Of a stretch of 64,000 bases of DNA, positions 33,968-41,043 are shown piece by piece; the first letter of the stretch is position 1; each line of letters begins with the position of its first letter. The notes beneath the pieces were generated by a model, which was given only the letters and a program-made list of their open reading frames with translations, searched no databases and had not been told where the DNA came from. A program made the translations under genes and the position numbers. The stretch lies in contig NZ_JAQTHW010000002.1 of assembly GCF_029433395.1 (NCBI RefSeq), positions 1,364,001 through 1,428,000 on the forward strand, given 5' to 3'. Source of the DNA: Bifidobacterium sp. ESL0763 (GTDB taxonomy: Bacteria; Actinomycetota; Actinomycetes; Actinomycetales; Bifidobacteriaceae).

Positions 33968-34603
33968 TCAGTCCACGGAGATGGGGACTCGGCGGCTGAC
34001 GACCTGCGCGTGGTCCTTGAGGGTGAGCTGCGCGTGGTAGGTGCCGGAGTCGACCTTGGGCAGCAGGTCGTCGCTGACGCATTTGCCGCCGGTCTGGTTG
34101 GCGTTCCACGTGATCTTCTGGCTGTCCTTGTCGCCCTTGGCCATCAGCAGCATGCGCTTGTCGGCCGGGCAGGTGTCCGAGCGCCAGATGGTGTCGTCGC
34201 CCGAGGTGATGGTGAGCACGCGCGAGACGTTGGAGCCGTCGACCAGGCAGGTCCTGGAGCCCACATGCTCGATGGTGGCGTCGAATTCGAGCGAGCCGCC
34301 CACGTCGACGCTCTGCGACTTGGGCTCGAGCTCGAGCCTCAGGTCCTTCACGCCGCACTGGGGGGTCTTGCGCGCCTTCTTGGCGCTGGCCTGCGAGCGC
34401 GAGACGCTCTGCTCCTCGTAGTGGCCGATGCTCTTGCTGACCATGCCGATGCCACGGCCGAGGCTGTAGAGCCCGAAGATCACCAACGCCAGCAACGCCA
34501 GCAGCACGATGCCCACCACGATGCGACGGCGCAGGTAGATGCGTTGCTGCCGTTTGCTGGGCTTGCGCTTCTTGCCGCGTTTGCGTGGTTGCTGACTGGT
34601 CAT
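33968..34603 (-). CDS. Membrane-anchored protein of unknown function
   Basis: 211 residues. A strongly basic N-terminus (about 1-28, K/R-rich) precedes one transmembrane helix (about 29-50, VVGIVLLALLALVIFGLYSLG), giving an Nin/Cout anchor. The external domain is about 140 residues, mostly beta, with four Cys (in TPQCG, RTCLV, DTCPA and GKCVS) that could form two disulphides. Its layout, C-G-V-x-D-L near the start and W-x-x-x-C later, resembles small DUF4232-like or bifidobacterial cell-surface domains. Function unknown. It sits upstream of rpoB on the same strand, 198 bp away, so it is probably a separate unit. Confidence 0.75.
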   Translation of the reverse strand: MTSQQPRKRGKKRKPSKRQQRIYLRRRIVVGIVLLALLALVIFGLYSLGRGIGMVSKSIGHYEEQSVSRSQASAKKARKTPQCGVKDLRLELEPKSQSVDVGGSLEFDATIEHVGSRTCLVDGSNVSRVLTITSGDDTIWRSDTCPADKRMLLMAKGDKDSQKITWNANQTGGKCVSDDLLPKVDSGTYHAQLTLKDHAQVVSRRVPISVD

Positions 34604-34648
34604 GGCTTCCAGTGTAGTGGCCGCCCGGGCACAAAGGCGCCCGGGGCT

Positions 34649-36697
34649 TCAGATCCGCAGGCTCGCATCGGCGCGACGGCGCCATTTGGCGGCACGGACG
34701 CTGATGAGCGCGGCGATGGCAAGAGCCAGCGCGAGCGGCAGGTAGCGGCGAAGCAGCGAGCGCCAGTCCGCGCCGGTCAGCGGCATGGAGGTGACTCTGG
34801 GAACGGTGAGGTCCAATGGCACGGATACCGAGGCATTCGGATGGTCCACGCCCACGCCGGTCTGGGTGATCGTGCCGGCGGCGGGAGCGTCGTAGGCGAT
34901 CAGCTCGGCGGTGCCGAAGAACCGCACGCCGGAGGGGATGGGCAGCTTGAACATTCCCGCGTTCGGGCCGCTGGCGAACGACGAGCACGCGGCCGCCGAC
35001 GAGGGGACGCCATCGACGCTGGCCACGCCGGACGCGCACTTCAGGGTCGTCGACGCCGGCGAGGAACCAGCCGGCCATTCGATTCTCACCGAGAAATCGC
35101 TCTCCCCCAAACGGCTTGGCTGGTGGTAATCGCCATCGGCGCTCCAGACCTTGCCGCTGACCGTGCGGTTCCTCTTGTCGAAGACCAGAGTGCTCGGGGA
35201 CGTCTCGATCGAGGGACGCACCACGTCGACTGTCTTGGTCGGGTAGGTGGTCGATTCGGTGGAATCGCCGTCACTGGTCGTCGTGAGTTTCGCCTTGAAG
35301 GCATAGCTCACGCCCTGGCCCGTCTCATCGTCGTCAAAGAACGACGTGGCAGGGAACGTGGCCGTCCACGGGCATGCCGACAACGTGCAGTTCGCGGCGT
35401 CGATGGTGCCTTGCACGGCGGAGACGGGATAGGCGCTGGAACCGCTGGCGCGCTCCGGGGCGACCTCGACCTTGTCGGCGGATTCGGTTGCGGCCCAGTC
35501 GGAGCCGACCGGCACCGTGCCGGTGACCTTCAGCGTCCTGGTCAGCCCATTGCCCCCGGCCACCGGCACCACATCGCTCACCGTCGGCACCGGCAGCGCC
35601 TTCCACACCGCGTAGAGCGTGGTATCAACGTCGTCCAACGGCAGGAACACTTGCTGGTCAGGCACATATTCATTATGCGTGGCAGTATTATCCGAGCTCC
35701 AGCCATCCGTTCGATAACCGGATCCATGCCTCGTGATGGCCGAAATGGAAGGTATGGTCACCGCCGGGCCGGGAAAGGTTCCGGTAATTTTGCCGGGCGC
35801 GGTGCCGGCACCGCCGTTGGCATCGAAGGTAACCGATACCGGGATACCGGCCAATCCGTACCACGCCGGTCCGGAATGCGCGGCCACGCCGACGCCGTCG
35901 ACTGCGGGTTGGCCATGCCACGTGCTGTCATCGGAGACCCAGGAGATGCCATTCCAGTTGGCTTGGTAATGGCTAAATGCATCCGCTGGAATCGTCTGTC
36001 CCTGTTTGAGCCGCAGCAAGTGCAATCCAGGAATCCTGCCAGTACCCCACACGTCGAACATACCGGCCCAATTGGTTACCTTCGATAGGTCCCAACCGGA
36101 TATATTGAGTGTGTTCAAGACAAAATTCCGCGCGAACGCCCCCTGGACCACTGTCACGTTGGAGGTGTCCCATCCGCTCAGGCCCGACACCCGTTGCAAT
36201 GCGTAATCGTCGCAGAACAGATTCATCAGATTACTTACATGGCTGACGTCCAAGTGTTCGAGACCTATGACGGATATCATCGTCGCAAGATCCTCGAACA
36301 GTCCATTCATATTGAGATCGGAACCACTGAATTCCCATGACTGTATGCGCAACGCGACGATCTGAGTACGGTACACGTACCAAGGCAGCTGCTTATAGTC
36401 GTCCAGTGAATGGGAAAGTCGTGCGGACTGAACGGTGAAGGTGCAGTCCTGAGAAAAATCCCAGACAATCTGATCCGCACCTGTGCCGGACCAAGTTCCG
36501 TTCGCCGCCGTACAGGTACCTTCAGGAGAGACTACAGGCACTACCCCACCCCGACTCAAATCATTGGGCAGATTCTTTTCGGTAACCGAAGAAGCGGAAG
36601 CGACGGAGACAGACATCACCAGTGAAGCCACGGCCACAAGCACCACCAATAGCATCGTCATATGTCTGACACACAGCTTCACAACCTTGGAACCCAT
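34649..36697 (-). CDS. BspA-type leucine-rich surface protein with sortase-like tail
   Basis: 682 residues. Signal peptide at about 1-36 (hydrophobic core MLLVVLVAVASLVMSV, ending ASA). The region 80-230 carries BspA/DUF285 leucine-rich repeats (LSGWDTSNVTVVQGAF, ISGWDLSKVTNWAGMF). A Listeria-Bacteroides/InlB-B repeat follows at about 288-365 (VSVTFDANGGAGTAPGKI to TTLYAVW), then Ig-like domains. The C-terminus shows MPLTG, a plausible variant of LPXTG, then a hydrophobic helix and the positive tail AKWRRRADASLRI, i.e. a cell-wall sorting signal. The repeat-containing half has a lower GC content than its neighbours, suggesting exchange or rapid evolution. Likely an adhesin. Confidence 0.83.
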   Translation of the reverse strand: MGSKVVKLCVRHMTMLLVVLVAVASLVMSVSVASASSVTEKNLPNDLSRGGVVPVVSPEGTCTAANGTWSGTGADQIVWDFSQDCTFTVQSARLSHSLDDYKQLPWYVYRTQIVALRIQSWEFSGSDLNMNGLFEDLATMISVIGLEHLDVSHVSNLMNLFCDDYALQRVSGLSGWDTSNVTVVQGAFARNFVLNTLNISGWDLSKVTNWAGMFDVWGTGRIPGLHLLRLKQGQTIPADAFSHYQANWNGISWVSDDSTWHGQPAVDGVGVAAHSGPAWYGLAGIPVSVTFDANGGAGTAPGKITGTFPGPAVTIPSISAITRHGSGYRTDGWSSDNTATHNEYVPDQQVFLPLDDVDTTLYAVWKALPVPTVSDVVPVAGGNGLTRTLKVTGTVPVGSDWAATESADKVEVAPERASGSSAYPVSAVQGTIDAANCTLSACPWTATFPATSFFDDDETGQGVSYAFKAKLTTTSDGDSTESTTYPTKTVDVVRPSIETSPSTLVFDKRNRTVSGKVWSADGDYHQPSRLGESDFSVRIEWPAGSSPASTTLKCASGVASVDGVPSSAAACSSFASGPNAGMFKLPIPSGVRFFGTAELIAYDAPAAGTITQTGVGVDHPNASVSVPLDLTVPRVTSMPLTGADWRSLLRRYLPLALALAIAALISVRAAKWRRRADASLRI

Positions 36698-36850
36698 GCA
36701 ATCCGCCTTATACCAACCCGCTTGTTTTCTGTTGTAATTCTAAAAAACATGTGAGACAGAAAATAGGGCCTCACGCAGACCCCTAATCACGCCTTCGCCC
36801 GCCGCAGCGGAACGACGGCGAAATCAGCGCCGAGTTCGCGCCTCACATCC

Positions 36851-37858
36851 TCAACGGGGCAGGCGCAGGGAGCCGTCGGGGGCGATCTCGATGAGACCGT
36901 CGTCGTCGAGGGTGGCGATACAGGCGTCGAGCTGGATGCGGTCGGCCCAGAGCTTCTCGACCTCGGGGCGCGGCAGGCTCGACTTGCCCTCGCCGGCGAG
37001 CGAGCGCAACGCATTGAGCACGATGCCGCGCACCTGGCGGTTGGTGCCCTTGAAGCTCTGGCGCGGGCGGGTGCGCCGCTCCCCCATGTGCGGGCAGCCG
37101 GCGGCGTAGAACCGGTTGTGGCCGGCCCATGGATCCTCGTCGATCTTCGGGTTCTTGGCGGTGCAGACCAGCGCGCCCAGCTCGATCAGCGCCTCGTTCC
37201 ACTTCACGCTCTCGCGGGCGTCACGCGGCAGCAGCGCCTCGGCCAGCCGGCGCTCGGCCGGTTTGGTGGCGCCGCCGAGCGACTCCTCGCCCTTGAAGGT
37301 GCGCCAGAGCACGCGGCGCACGTTGGTGTCGATGACGGCGATGCGCTCGCCGAACGCGAAGCTCATCACGGCGCTGGCGGTGTAGTCGCCGATGCCCGGC
37401 AGCGCGACCAGCTCGTCGTAGGTGCGCGGCAGCTCGTTGCGGTATCGCTCGGCCACCACCTTGGCGCACTCCTGCAGGCGCAGCGCCCGGCGCGGGTAGC
37501 CGAGCCTGCCCCACGCGGTGATGACCTCGGCGGCGCTCGCCCTGGCGAGGCTCGCGGCGTCGGGCCAGACCTCCATCCAACTGTTCCAATACTGAACCAC
37601 GCGGCTCATCTGCGTCTGCTGGCTCATCACCTCGGAGATCAGGATGCCCCACGGTGTGGTGCGGCCGAAGCGCCACGGCAGGTCGCGCGCGTTGGCGTCC
37701 CACCAAGCGAAGAGCTCGTCCTTCATCACCGCCAGCTCGTCGGCGTCGAAGCCCTCGACCACCTCGGTGGGTCGCCCGATCTTCGTGCCGGAGCCGCCAT
37801 TCGCGCCGCCGTTCAAGCCGCCGTCCACCCCGCTCGGACTGCCGCCGGATCTCGCCAT
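36851..37858 (-). CDS. mutY: Adenine DNA glycosylase MutY without [4Fe-4S] ligands
   Basis: 335 residues from the ATG at 37858 (GGAGG 8 nt upstream); longer in-frame starts run into the fucO operator. MutY features are clear: PWRFGRTTPWGILISEVMSQ with the catalytic Glu, the helix-hairpin-helix LPGIGDYTASAV, and VIDTNVRRVLWR with the catalytic Asp. It removes A opposite 8-oxoG. The usual cluster C-x6-C-x2-C-x5-C is reduced to Cys232; the other places are Ile239, Asp242 and Asn248. The C-terminal NUDIX-like 8-oxoG domain is also missing, replaced by a short tail of about 80 residues that looks like a winged helix. It is divergent from fucO. Confidence 0.9.
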   Translation of the reverse strand: MARSGGSPSGVDGGLNGGANGGSGTKIGRPTEVVEGFDADELAVMKDELFAWWDANARDLPWRFGRTTPWGILISEVMSQQTQMSRVVQYWNSWMEVWPDAASLARASAAEVITAWGRLGYPRRALRLQECAKVVAERYRNELPRTYDELVALPGIGDYTASAVMSFAFGERIAVIDTNVRRVLWRTFKGEESLGGATKPAERRLAEALLPRDARESVKWNEALIELGALVCTAKNPKIDEDPWAGHNRFYAAGCPHMGERRTRPRQSFKGTNRQVRGIVLNALRSLAGEGKSSLPRPEVEKLWADRIQLDACIATLDDDGLIEIAPDGSLRLPR

Positions 37859-37926
37859 ATCCATATCCTCCCGAATCATCCGACCATTGTGCCCCGACGC
37901 CGCTACAGCCCACGGCTCCACTGCGT

Positions 37927-37940
37927 TGTGAGCGCTCACA
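37927..37940 (+). promoter_or_regulatory. Perfect 14-bp operator palindrome upstream of fucO
   Basis: TGTGAGCGCTCACA is a perfect dyad with a central GCGC, the form bound by LacI-family regulators. It lies 8 bp upstream of the fucO -35 box in the mutY/fucO divergent gap, so it could serve both genes. The regulator is not in the window. Confidence 0.6.
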
Positions 37941-37947
37941 TTCCAAC

Positions 37948-37976
37948 TCGGCAAACCGAAAATGCGACATTATAAT
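37948..37976 (+). promoter_or_regulatory. fucO promoter
   Basis: TCGGCA (37948-37953), a 17-bp spacer and a perfect TATAAT (37971-37976). Transcription would start near 37983, leaving about 48 nt of leader to the ATG at 38031. Confidence 0.65.
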
Positions 37977-37985
37977 CGAAACTAT

Positions 37986-38001
37986 TGTGACCTACCTCAC
38001 A
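37986..38001 (+). promoter_or_regulatory. CRP/GlxR-type dyad over the fucO start point
   Basis: TGTGACCTACCTCACA matches the TGTGA-N6-TCACA dyad of CRP, and exactly the TGTGANNTANNTCACA form known for corynebacterial GlxR. Lying just downstream of the -10, it would block rather than help the polymerase. Confidence 0.5.
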
Positions 38002-38030
38002 TTCAAGTCATGCAAGAGAAGGAGAAGGCA

Positions 38031-39182
38031 ATGGTCTATCGCATGATCTTCAACCAGGAGGCGTACTTCGGACGCGGGGCGATCAAGGAGATCCCGGACG
38101 TCGCCAAGGCGCACGGCTTCACCAAGGCGTTCATCGTCACCGACCCGGTGCTGCTCGAGACCGGCACCGTCACGAAGGTCACCGACGTGCTCGACGCGGC
38201 CGGCATGCCCTACGAGATCTTCAGCAACGTCAAGCCGAACCCGCCCGTGGAGTGCATCCAGGACGGCGTGGAGAAGTTCAGGTCCGCCGGTGCCGACTTC
38301 ATGATCGGCCTGGGCGGCGGCTCTCCGCAGGACACCTGCAAGGGCATCGGCATCATCGCCGCCAACCCCGAGTTCGCCGACGTGCTCTCGCTGGAAGGCA
38401 CCGCCGCCACCAAGAACCCCTCCGTCCCGATCTTCGGCGTGCCCACCACCGCCGGCACCGCCTCCGAGACGACCATCAACTACGTGGTCACCGACACCGC
38501 CGCCAAGCGCAAGTTCGTCGCGGTCGACCCGCACGACATCCCGCTGGTCGCGTTCGTCGACCCGGACCTCACCGACACGATGCCGCGCGGCCTGAAGGTC
38601 GCCACCGGCCTCGACGCGCTGACCCACGCCATCGAAGGCTTCGTGACCCCGGGCGCCTGGGAGCTCTCGAACTGCCTGTCGCTGCAGACCATCCGCATGA
38701 TCGCCCACAACCTCGCCAAGTCCGCCGAGGGCGACGTGGAGGCCGGCGAGCAGATGGCCTACGCCTCCTACATCACCGGCATGGCCTATTCCAACGTCGG
38801 GCTGGGCCTGGTGCACGGCATGGCCCACGCGCTCGGCGGCCTGCTCGGCGTGGCGCACGGCGTGGCCAACGGCATCCTGCTCGCGCCCGTGATGGAATAC
38901 AACAAGGACTTCACCGGCGAGAAGTACCGTTCCATCGCCCACGCCTTCGGTGACCCCGACTCCTACACCAAGCCGCTGGACGAGGTGCGCGAGGAGGCCG
39001 TGCAGAAGATCCACCAGCTCACCGTCGACCTCGGCAATCCGACCACCATCAGCGAGGTCGGCGCCAAGGAGAGCGACATCGACGGGCTGACCGACAACGC
39101 GTTCAAGGACGTGTGCACCGGCGGCAACCCGCGCAAGCCCACGCGCCAGGAGATCCACGCAATCTACGAGAGCCTGATGTGA
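38031..39182 (+). CDS. fucO: Lactaldehyde reductase / 1,2-propanediol oxidoreductase (iron alcohol dehydrogenase)
   Basis: 383 residues, the same length as E. coli FucO, and strikingly similar by eye (RMIxNxxAxFGRGA, GLGGGSPQDTCKGIGII, KFVAVDPHDIP, VHGMAHALGG, DDVCTGGNPR-like end). The iron ligands are Asp195, His199, His262 and His276; the NAD site is GGGSPQD at 95-101. It reduces L-lactaldehyde to 1,2-propanediol, regenerating NAD+ during fucose or rhamnose breakdown, a route bifidobacteria use on mucin and milk sugars. Start chosen by AAGGAGAAGG; the ATG at 37962 lies inside the promoter. Regulated by the dyads upstream. No other fucose genes are in the window. Confidence 0.95.
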   Translation: MVYRMIFNQEAYFGRGAIKEIPDVAKAHGFTKAFIVTDPVLLETGTVTKVTDVLDAAGMPYEIFSNVKPNPPVECIQDGVEKFRSAGADFMIGLGGGSPQDTCKGIGIIAANPEFADVLSLEGTAATKNPSVPIFGVPTTAGTASETTINYVVTDTAAKRKFVAVDPHDIPLVAFVDPDLTDTMPRGLKVATGLDALTHAIEGFVTPGAWELSNCLSLQTIRMIAHNLAKSAEGDVEAGEQMAYASYITGMAYSNVGLGLVHGMAHALGGLLGVAHGVANGILLAPVMEYNKDFTGEKYRSIAHAFGDPDSYTKPLDEVREEAVQKIHQLTVDLGNPTTISEVGAKESDIDGLTDNAFKDVCTGGNPRKPTRQEIHAIYESLM

Positions 39183-39213
39183 GACCGCAGAGCGGTTTGA
39201 CCGCATAGGAACC

Positions 39214-39248
39214 GGCGAAGCCCGTCGACAACATCGGCGGGCTTCGCC
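39214..39248 (+). terminator. Hairpin after fucO
   Basis: GGCGAAGCCCG pairs perfectly with CGGGCTTCGCC across a 13-nt loop, 31 bp after the fucO stop. No T tract follows, so termination strength is uncertain. Confidence 0.5.
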
Positions 39249-39318
39249 ATACCAACCTACCCAGTCCATGGGCACCAATCCGGCATCGCGAACAACCCAA
39301 GGCAAGCGCTTCCGTACC

Positions 39319-39484
39319 GCATCCGTAGCCTTTCATCCGCCCCGGGCTACAAACGCAAGCCGGAGCAATCTCAGGCCTTGCATTCGTAGCCAAATGACGG
39401 TCACGCGCTACGAATGCAAGGTCAAGCAACCCCAAACCTCGCATTTGTAGCCCCATGCCCACTGCGCGCGACAAATGCAAGGCC
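39319..39484. repeat. Six alternating copies of a GCATTCGTAGCC motif between fucO and trmL
   Basis: Variants of CTTGCATTCGTAGCC occur at 39319-39330, 39374-39391 and 39437-39452, and their reverse complements at 39345-39361, 39405-39423 and 39466-39484, spaced about 30 bp. The central pair (39377-39390 with 39407-39420) is perfect. The array can fold as three successive hairpins. It fills most of the 394-bp gap; no coding potential is seen there. Confidence 0.75.
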
Positions 39485-39576
39485 GGGAAGGTTTCGACGC
39501 CATGTGCATCATGCACGGATACAACCCATATGCCCCTACGGCCGCGGTGTCGCTTCGCGGAGATAATTTTGAGACT

Positions 39577-40236
39577 ATGACAGACACTGCGAAAACGGCC
39601 GGAAACGCCGAGAATCCCGAAAACAAGGTCACCGACATGTACGAGTACGGCTACCGCAAGTCCAACTACGGGCCGGACGAGTTGGTGACCGACGCGCACG
39701 GCAACCCGATCAGCGTGGTCGACGCGATGATGAGCGCCCAGGACGCCAGCGAGGCCAAGACCGTGACGCCGCACCTGTGCTACTACTCGCCGCGCATCCC
39801 CGGCAACACCGGCTCCGCCATCCGCCTGTGCGCCGTGACCGGCACGATCCTGCACCTCATCGAGCCGCTCGGCTTCAACCTGCGTGACACCAAGCTGCGC
39901 CGCGCCGGGCTCGACTACCACGACATGGCCCACGTGGTGCTGCACCCCGACTTCGACGACCTGGTGAAGTCCATGCCCAATTCGCGCATCATCGCCTTCA
40001 CTGCGCACGCCACCAAGCTCTACACCGACGTGCAGTACCGCCCGACCGACATCCTCCTGTTCGGCCCGGAGCCGGGCAACATCCCCGACCCGATGGACAT
40101 CATGGAGGGGCCGCACGTCGCCGAGCAGGTGCGCCTGCCGATGCGGCCCTCGCTGCGGTCACTGAACCTCACCAATTGCGCGTCCATCGCGATCTATGAG
40201 GCGTGGAGGCAGCTCGGATTCAAGGGCGGCGAGTGA
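39577..40236 (+). CDS. trmL: tRNA (cytidine/uridine-34-2'-O)-methyltransferase TrmL (SPOUT)
   Basis: 219 residues from the ATG at 39577. The SPOUT/TrmL motifs are all present: YSPRIPGNTGSAIRLCAVTG (motif 1, about 69-88), LFGPEPGNIPD (motif 2), and LRSLNLTNCASIAIYEAWRQ (motif 3, trefoil-knot SAM site). It methylates the wobble ribose of tRNA-Leu isoacceptors using SAM. An N-terminal extension of about 60 residues, polar and acidic, is longer than in E. coli TrmL (157 residues). The in-frame ATG at 39475 lies in the repeat array and is rejected. Confidence 0.93.
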   Translation: MTDTAKTAGNAENPENKVTDMYEYGYRKSNYGPDELVTDAHGNPISVVDAMMSAQDASEAKTVTPHLCYYSPRIPGNTGSAIRLCAVTGTILHLIEPLGFNLRDTKLRRAGLDYHDMAHVVLHPDFDDLVKSMPNSRIIAFTAHATKLYTDVQYRPTDILLFGPEPGNIPDPMDIMEGPHVAEQVRLPMRPSLRSLNLTNCASIAIYEAWRQLGFKGGE

Positions 40237-40242
40237 GGGCGA

Positions 40243-40396
40243 CTCACATTTTTTTCGACGCCGAAAAAAATGTGAGCCAAACGAACAGCTTCGAACATAT
40301 GCCGAGAGCTAAAAACGTTGGATTTCCAACGTTTTCTCAGCCTCTTTGATTTTTGGCTGGCTTACATTTTTTCAGAGGCTTGAAAAAATGTAAGCC
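40243..40396. repeat. Three successive palindromes after trmL
   Basis: Hairpins: CTCACATTTTTTTCG with its complement (40243-40257/40262-40276), AAAACGTTGG/CCAACGTTTT (40312-40321/40326-40335), and GGCTTACATTTTTTCA with its complement (40359-40374/40381-40396). All three stems are perfect. The first begins 6 bp after trmL and is probably its terminator; the third shares the TTACATTTTTTC theme with the first. Confidence 0.8.
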
Positions 40397-40482
40397 TGAC
40401 TATTCCTATTCATGAAATCGGCGGCAGATTACTCCGCCGCCGACCCTGCCTCATTTCCCGCTAGGGAAACAAGGCGCCGGCG

Positions 40483-40635
40483 CTACTCAATCCTCCAGAT
40501 CACCAACATCAGGCAACCTGCGAGGATCGCAGCCTCCCAGAGCGGATCCACCCTGGACACCATCGCGAGCAATACTATTGCCGCGAGCCAGCGAAGCCCG
40601 GAACCTCCGGGCTCTTTATTCTGTTTGAATCCCAT
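40483..40635 (-). CDS. Small membrane protein, 50 residues
   Basis: Short ORF from ATG 40635 with AAAGGAGT eight bases upstream. Sequence features: polar N-terminus MGFKQNKEPGG, then a first hydrophobic segment (about 15-27, RWLAAIVLLAMV) and a second (about 34-47, EAAILAGCLMLVIW), ending RIE. Two short helices with a VDPLW turn suggest a membrane hairpin peptide. No family recognised. It lies in the gap between trmL and the UPF0210 gene, in a patch of unusual composition; a possible partner reading frame lies just upstream (see findings). Confidence 0.55.
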   Translation of the reverse strand: MGFKQNKEPGGSGLRWLAAIVLLAMVSRVDPLWEAAILAGCLMLVIWRIE

Positions 40636-41043
40636 CGGGGACTCCTTTTACTTTTTCTCCAGCCAGCCTTATGGTCTGGGCCGGTCACGCGCACGTTTTG
40701 GTTTCTCCGGTTCAGGGATCCCCCGCCGCGTACGCGCGGCAATATCGAAATTATCCGAAATTGCTAAAACAACCAAACAAAAGGCTCCTGAAATGATGAA
40801 AATTGGAGATTTCTTCAGGATATTTGAAGATTGAAAACCAACATGATATGTTGGTCATATTGATTGGGTCGGTTCACTTCGAAACAGGGCTTGGATCTGC
40901 AAAACCTGGTTCGTCGGACTCTGTCATAGGGCGTTTTATTATTTTGTCGTCCTTTATTTTTTCTGGAGTTCGGGTCGTTGATTTTCAATCAGCGACCCGA
41001 TACTTTTTTCACGACACACTTACCCGCACAGAGGCACACGGCG
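40636..41043. other. 408-bp AT-richer gap with an orphan plus-strand terminator
   Basis: No convincing gene. On the minus strand the frame 40672-40854 is open for 61 codons and encodes a hydrophobic stretch (FIISGAFCLVVLAIS) but has no upstream ATG or GTG. On the plus strand a 13-bp stem-loop at 40971-40999 (one mismatch) is followed by TTTTTT at 41004-41009, a good Rho-independent terminator with no plus-strand gene before it. Composition is clearly more AT-rich than the flanks. Confidence 0.6.

Noticed and set aside
37859-37954. Longer N-terminus for MutY from a TTG at 37954
   Set aside because: It would translate through the fucO operator region; ATG 37858 has a proper GGAGG and gives a normal N-terminus.
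39319-39484. CRISPR-like regular repeats
   Set aside because: Copies alternate in orientation, which a CRISPR array does not do.
40412-40834. 140-residue plus-strand frame
   Set aside because: No ribosome site, no motif, and it overlaps the better-supported 50-aa ORF on the other strand.
40672-40854. 61-codon minus-strand frame with a hydrophobic core
   Set aside because: No ATG or GTG start in frame; kept only as a possible remnant in the findings.
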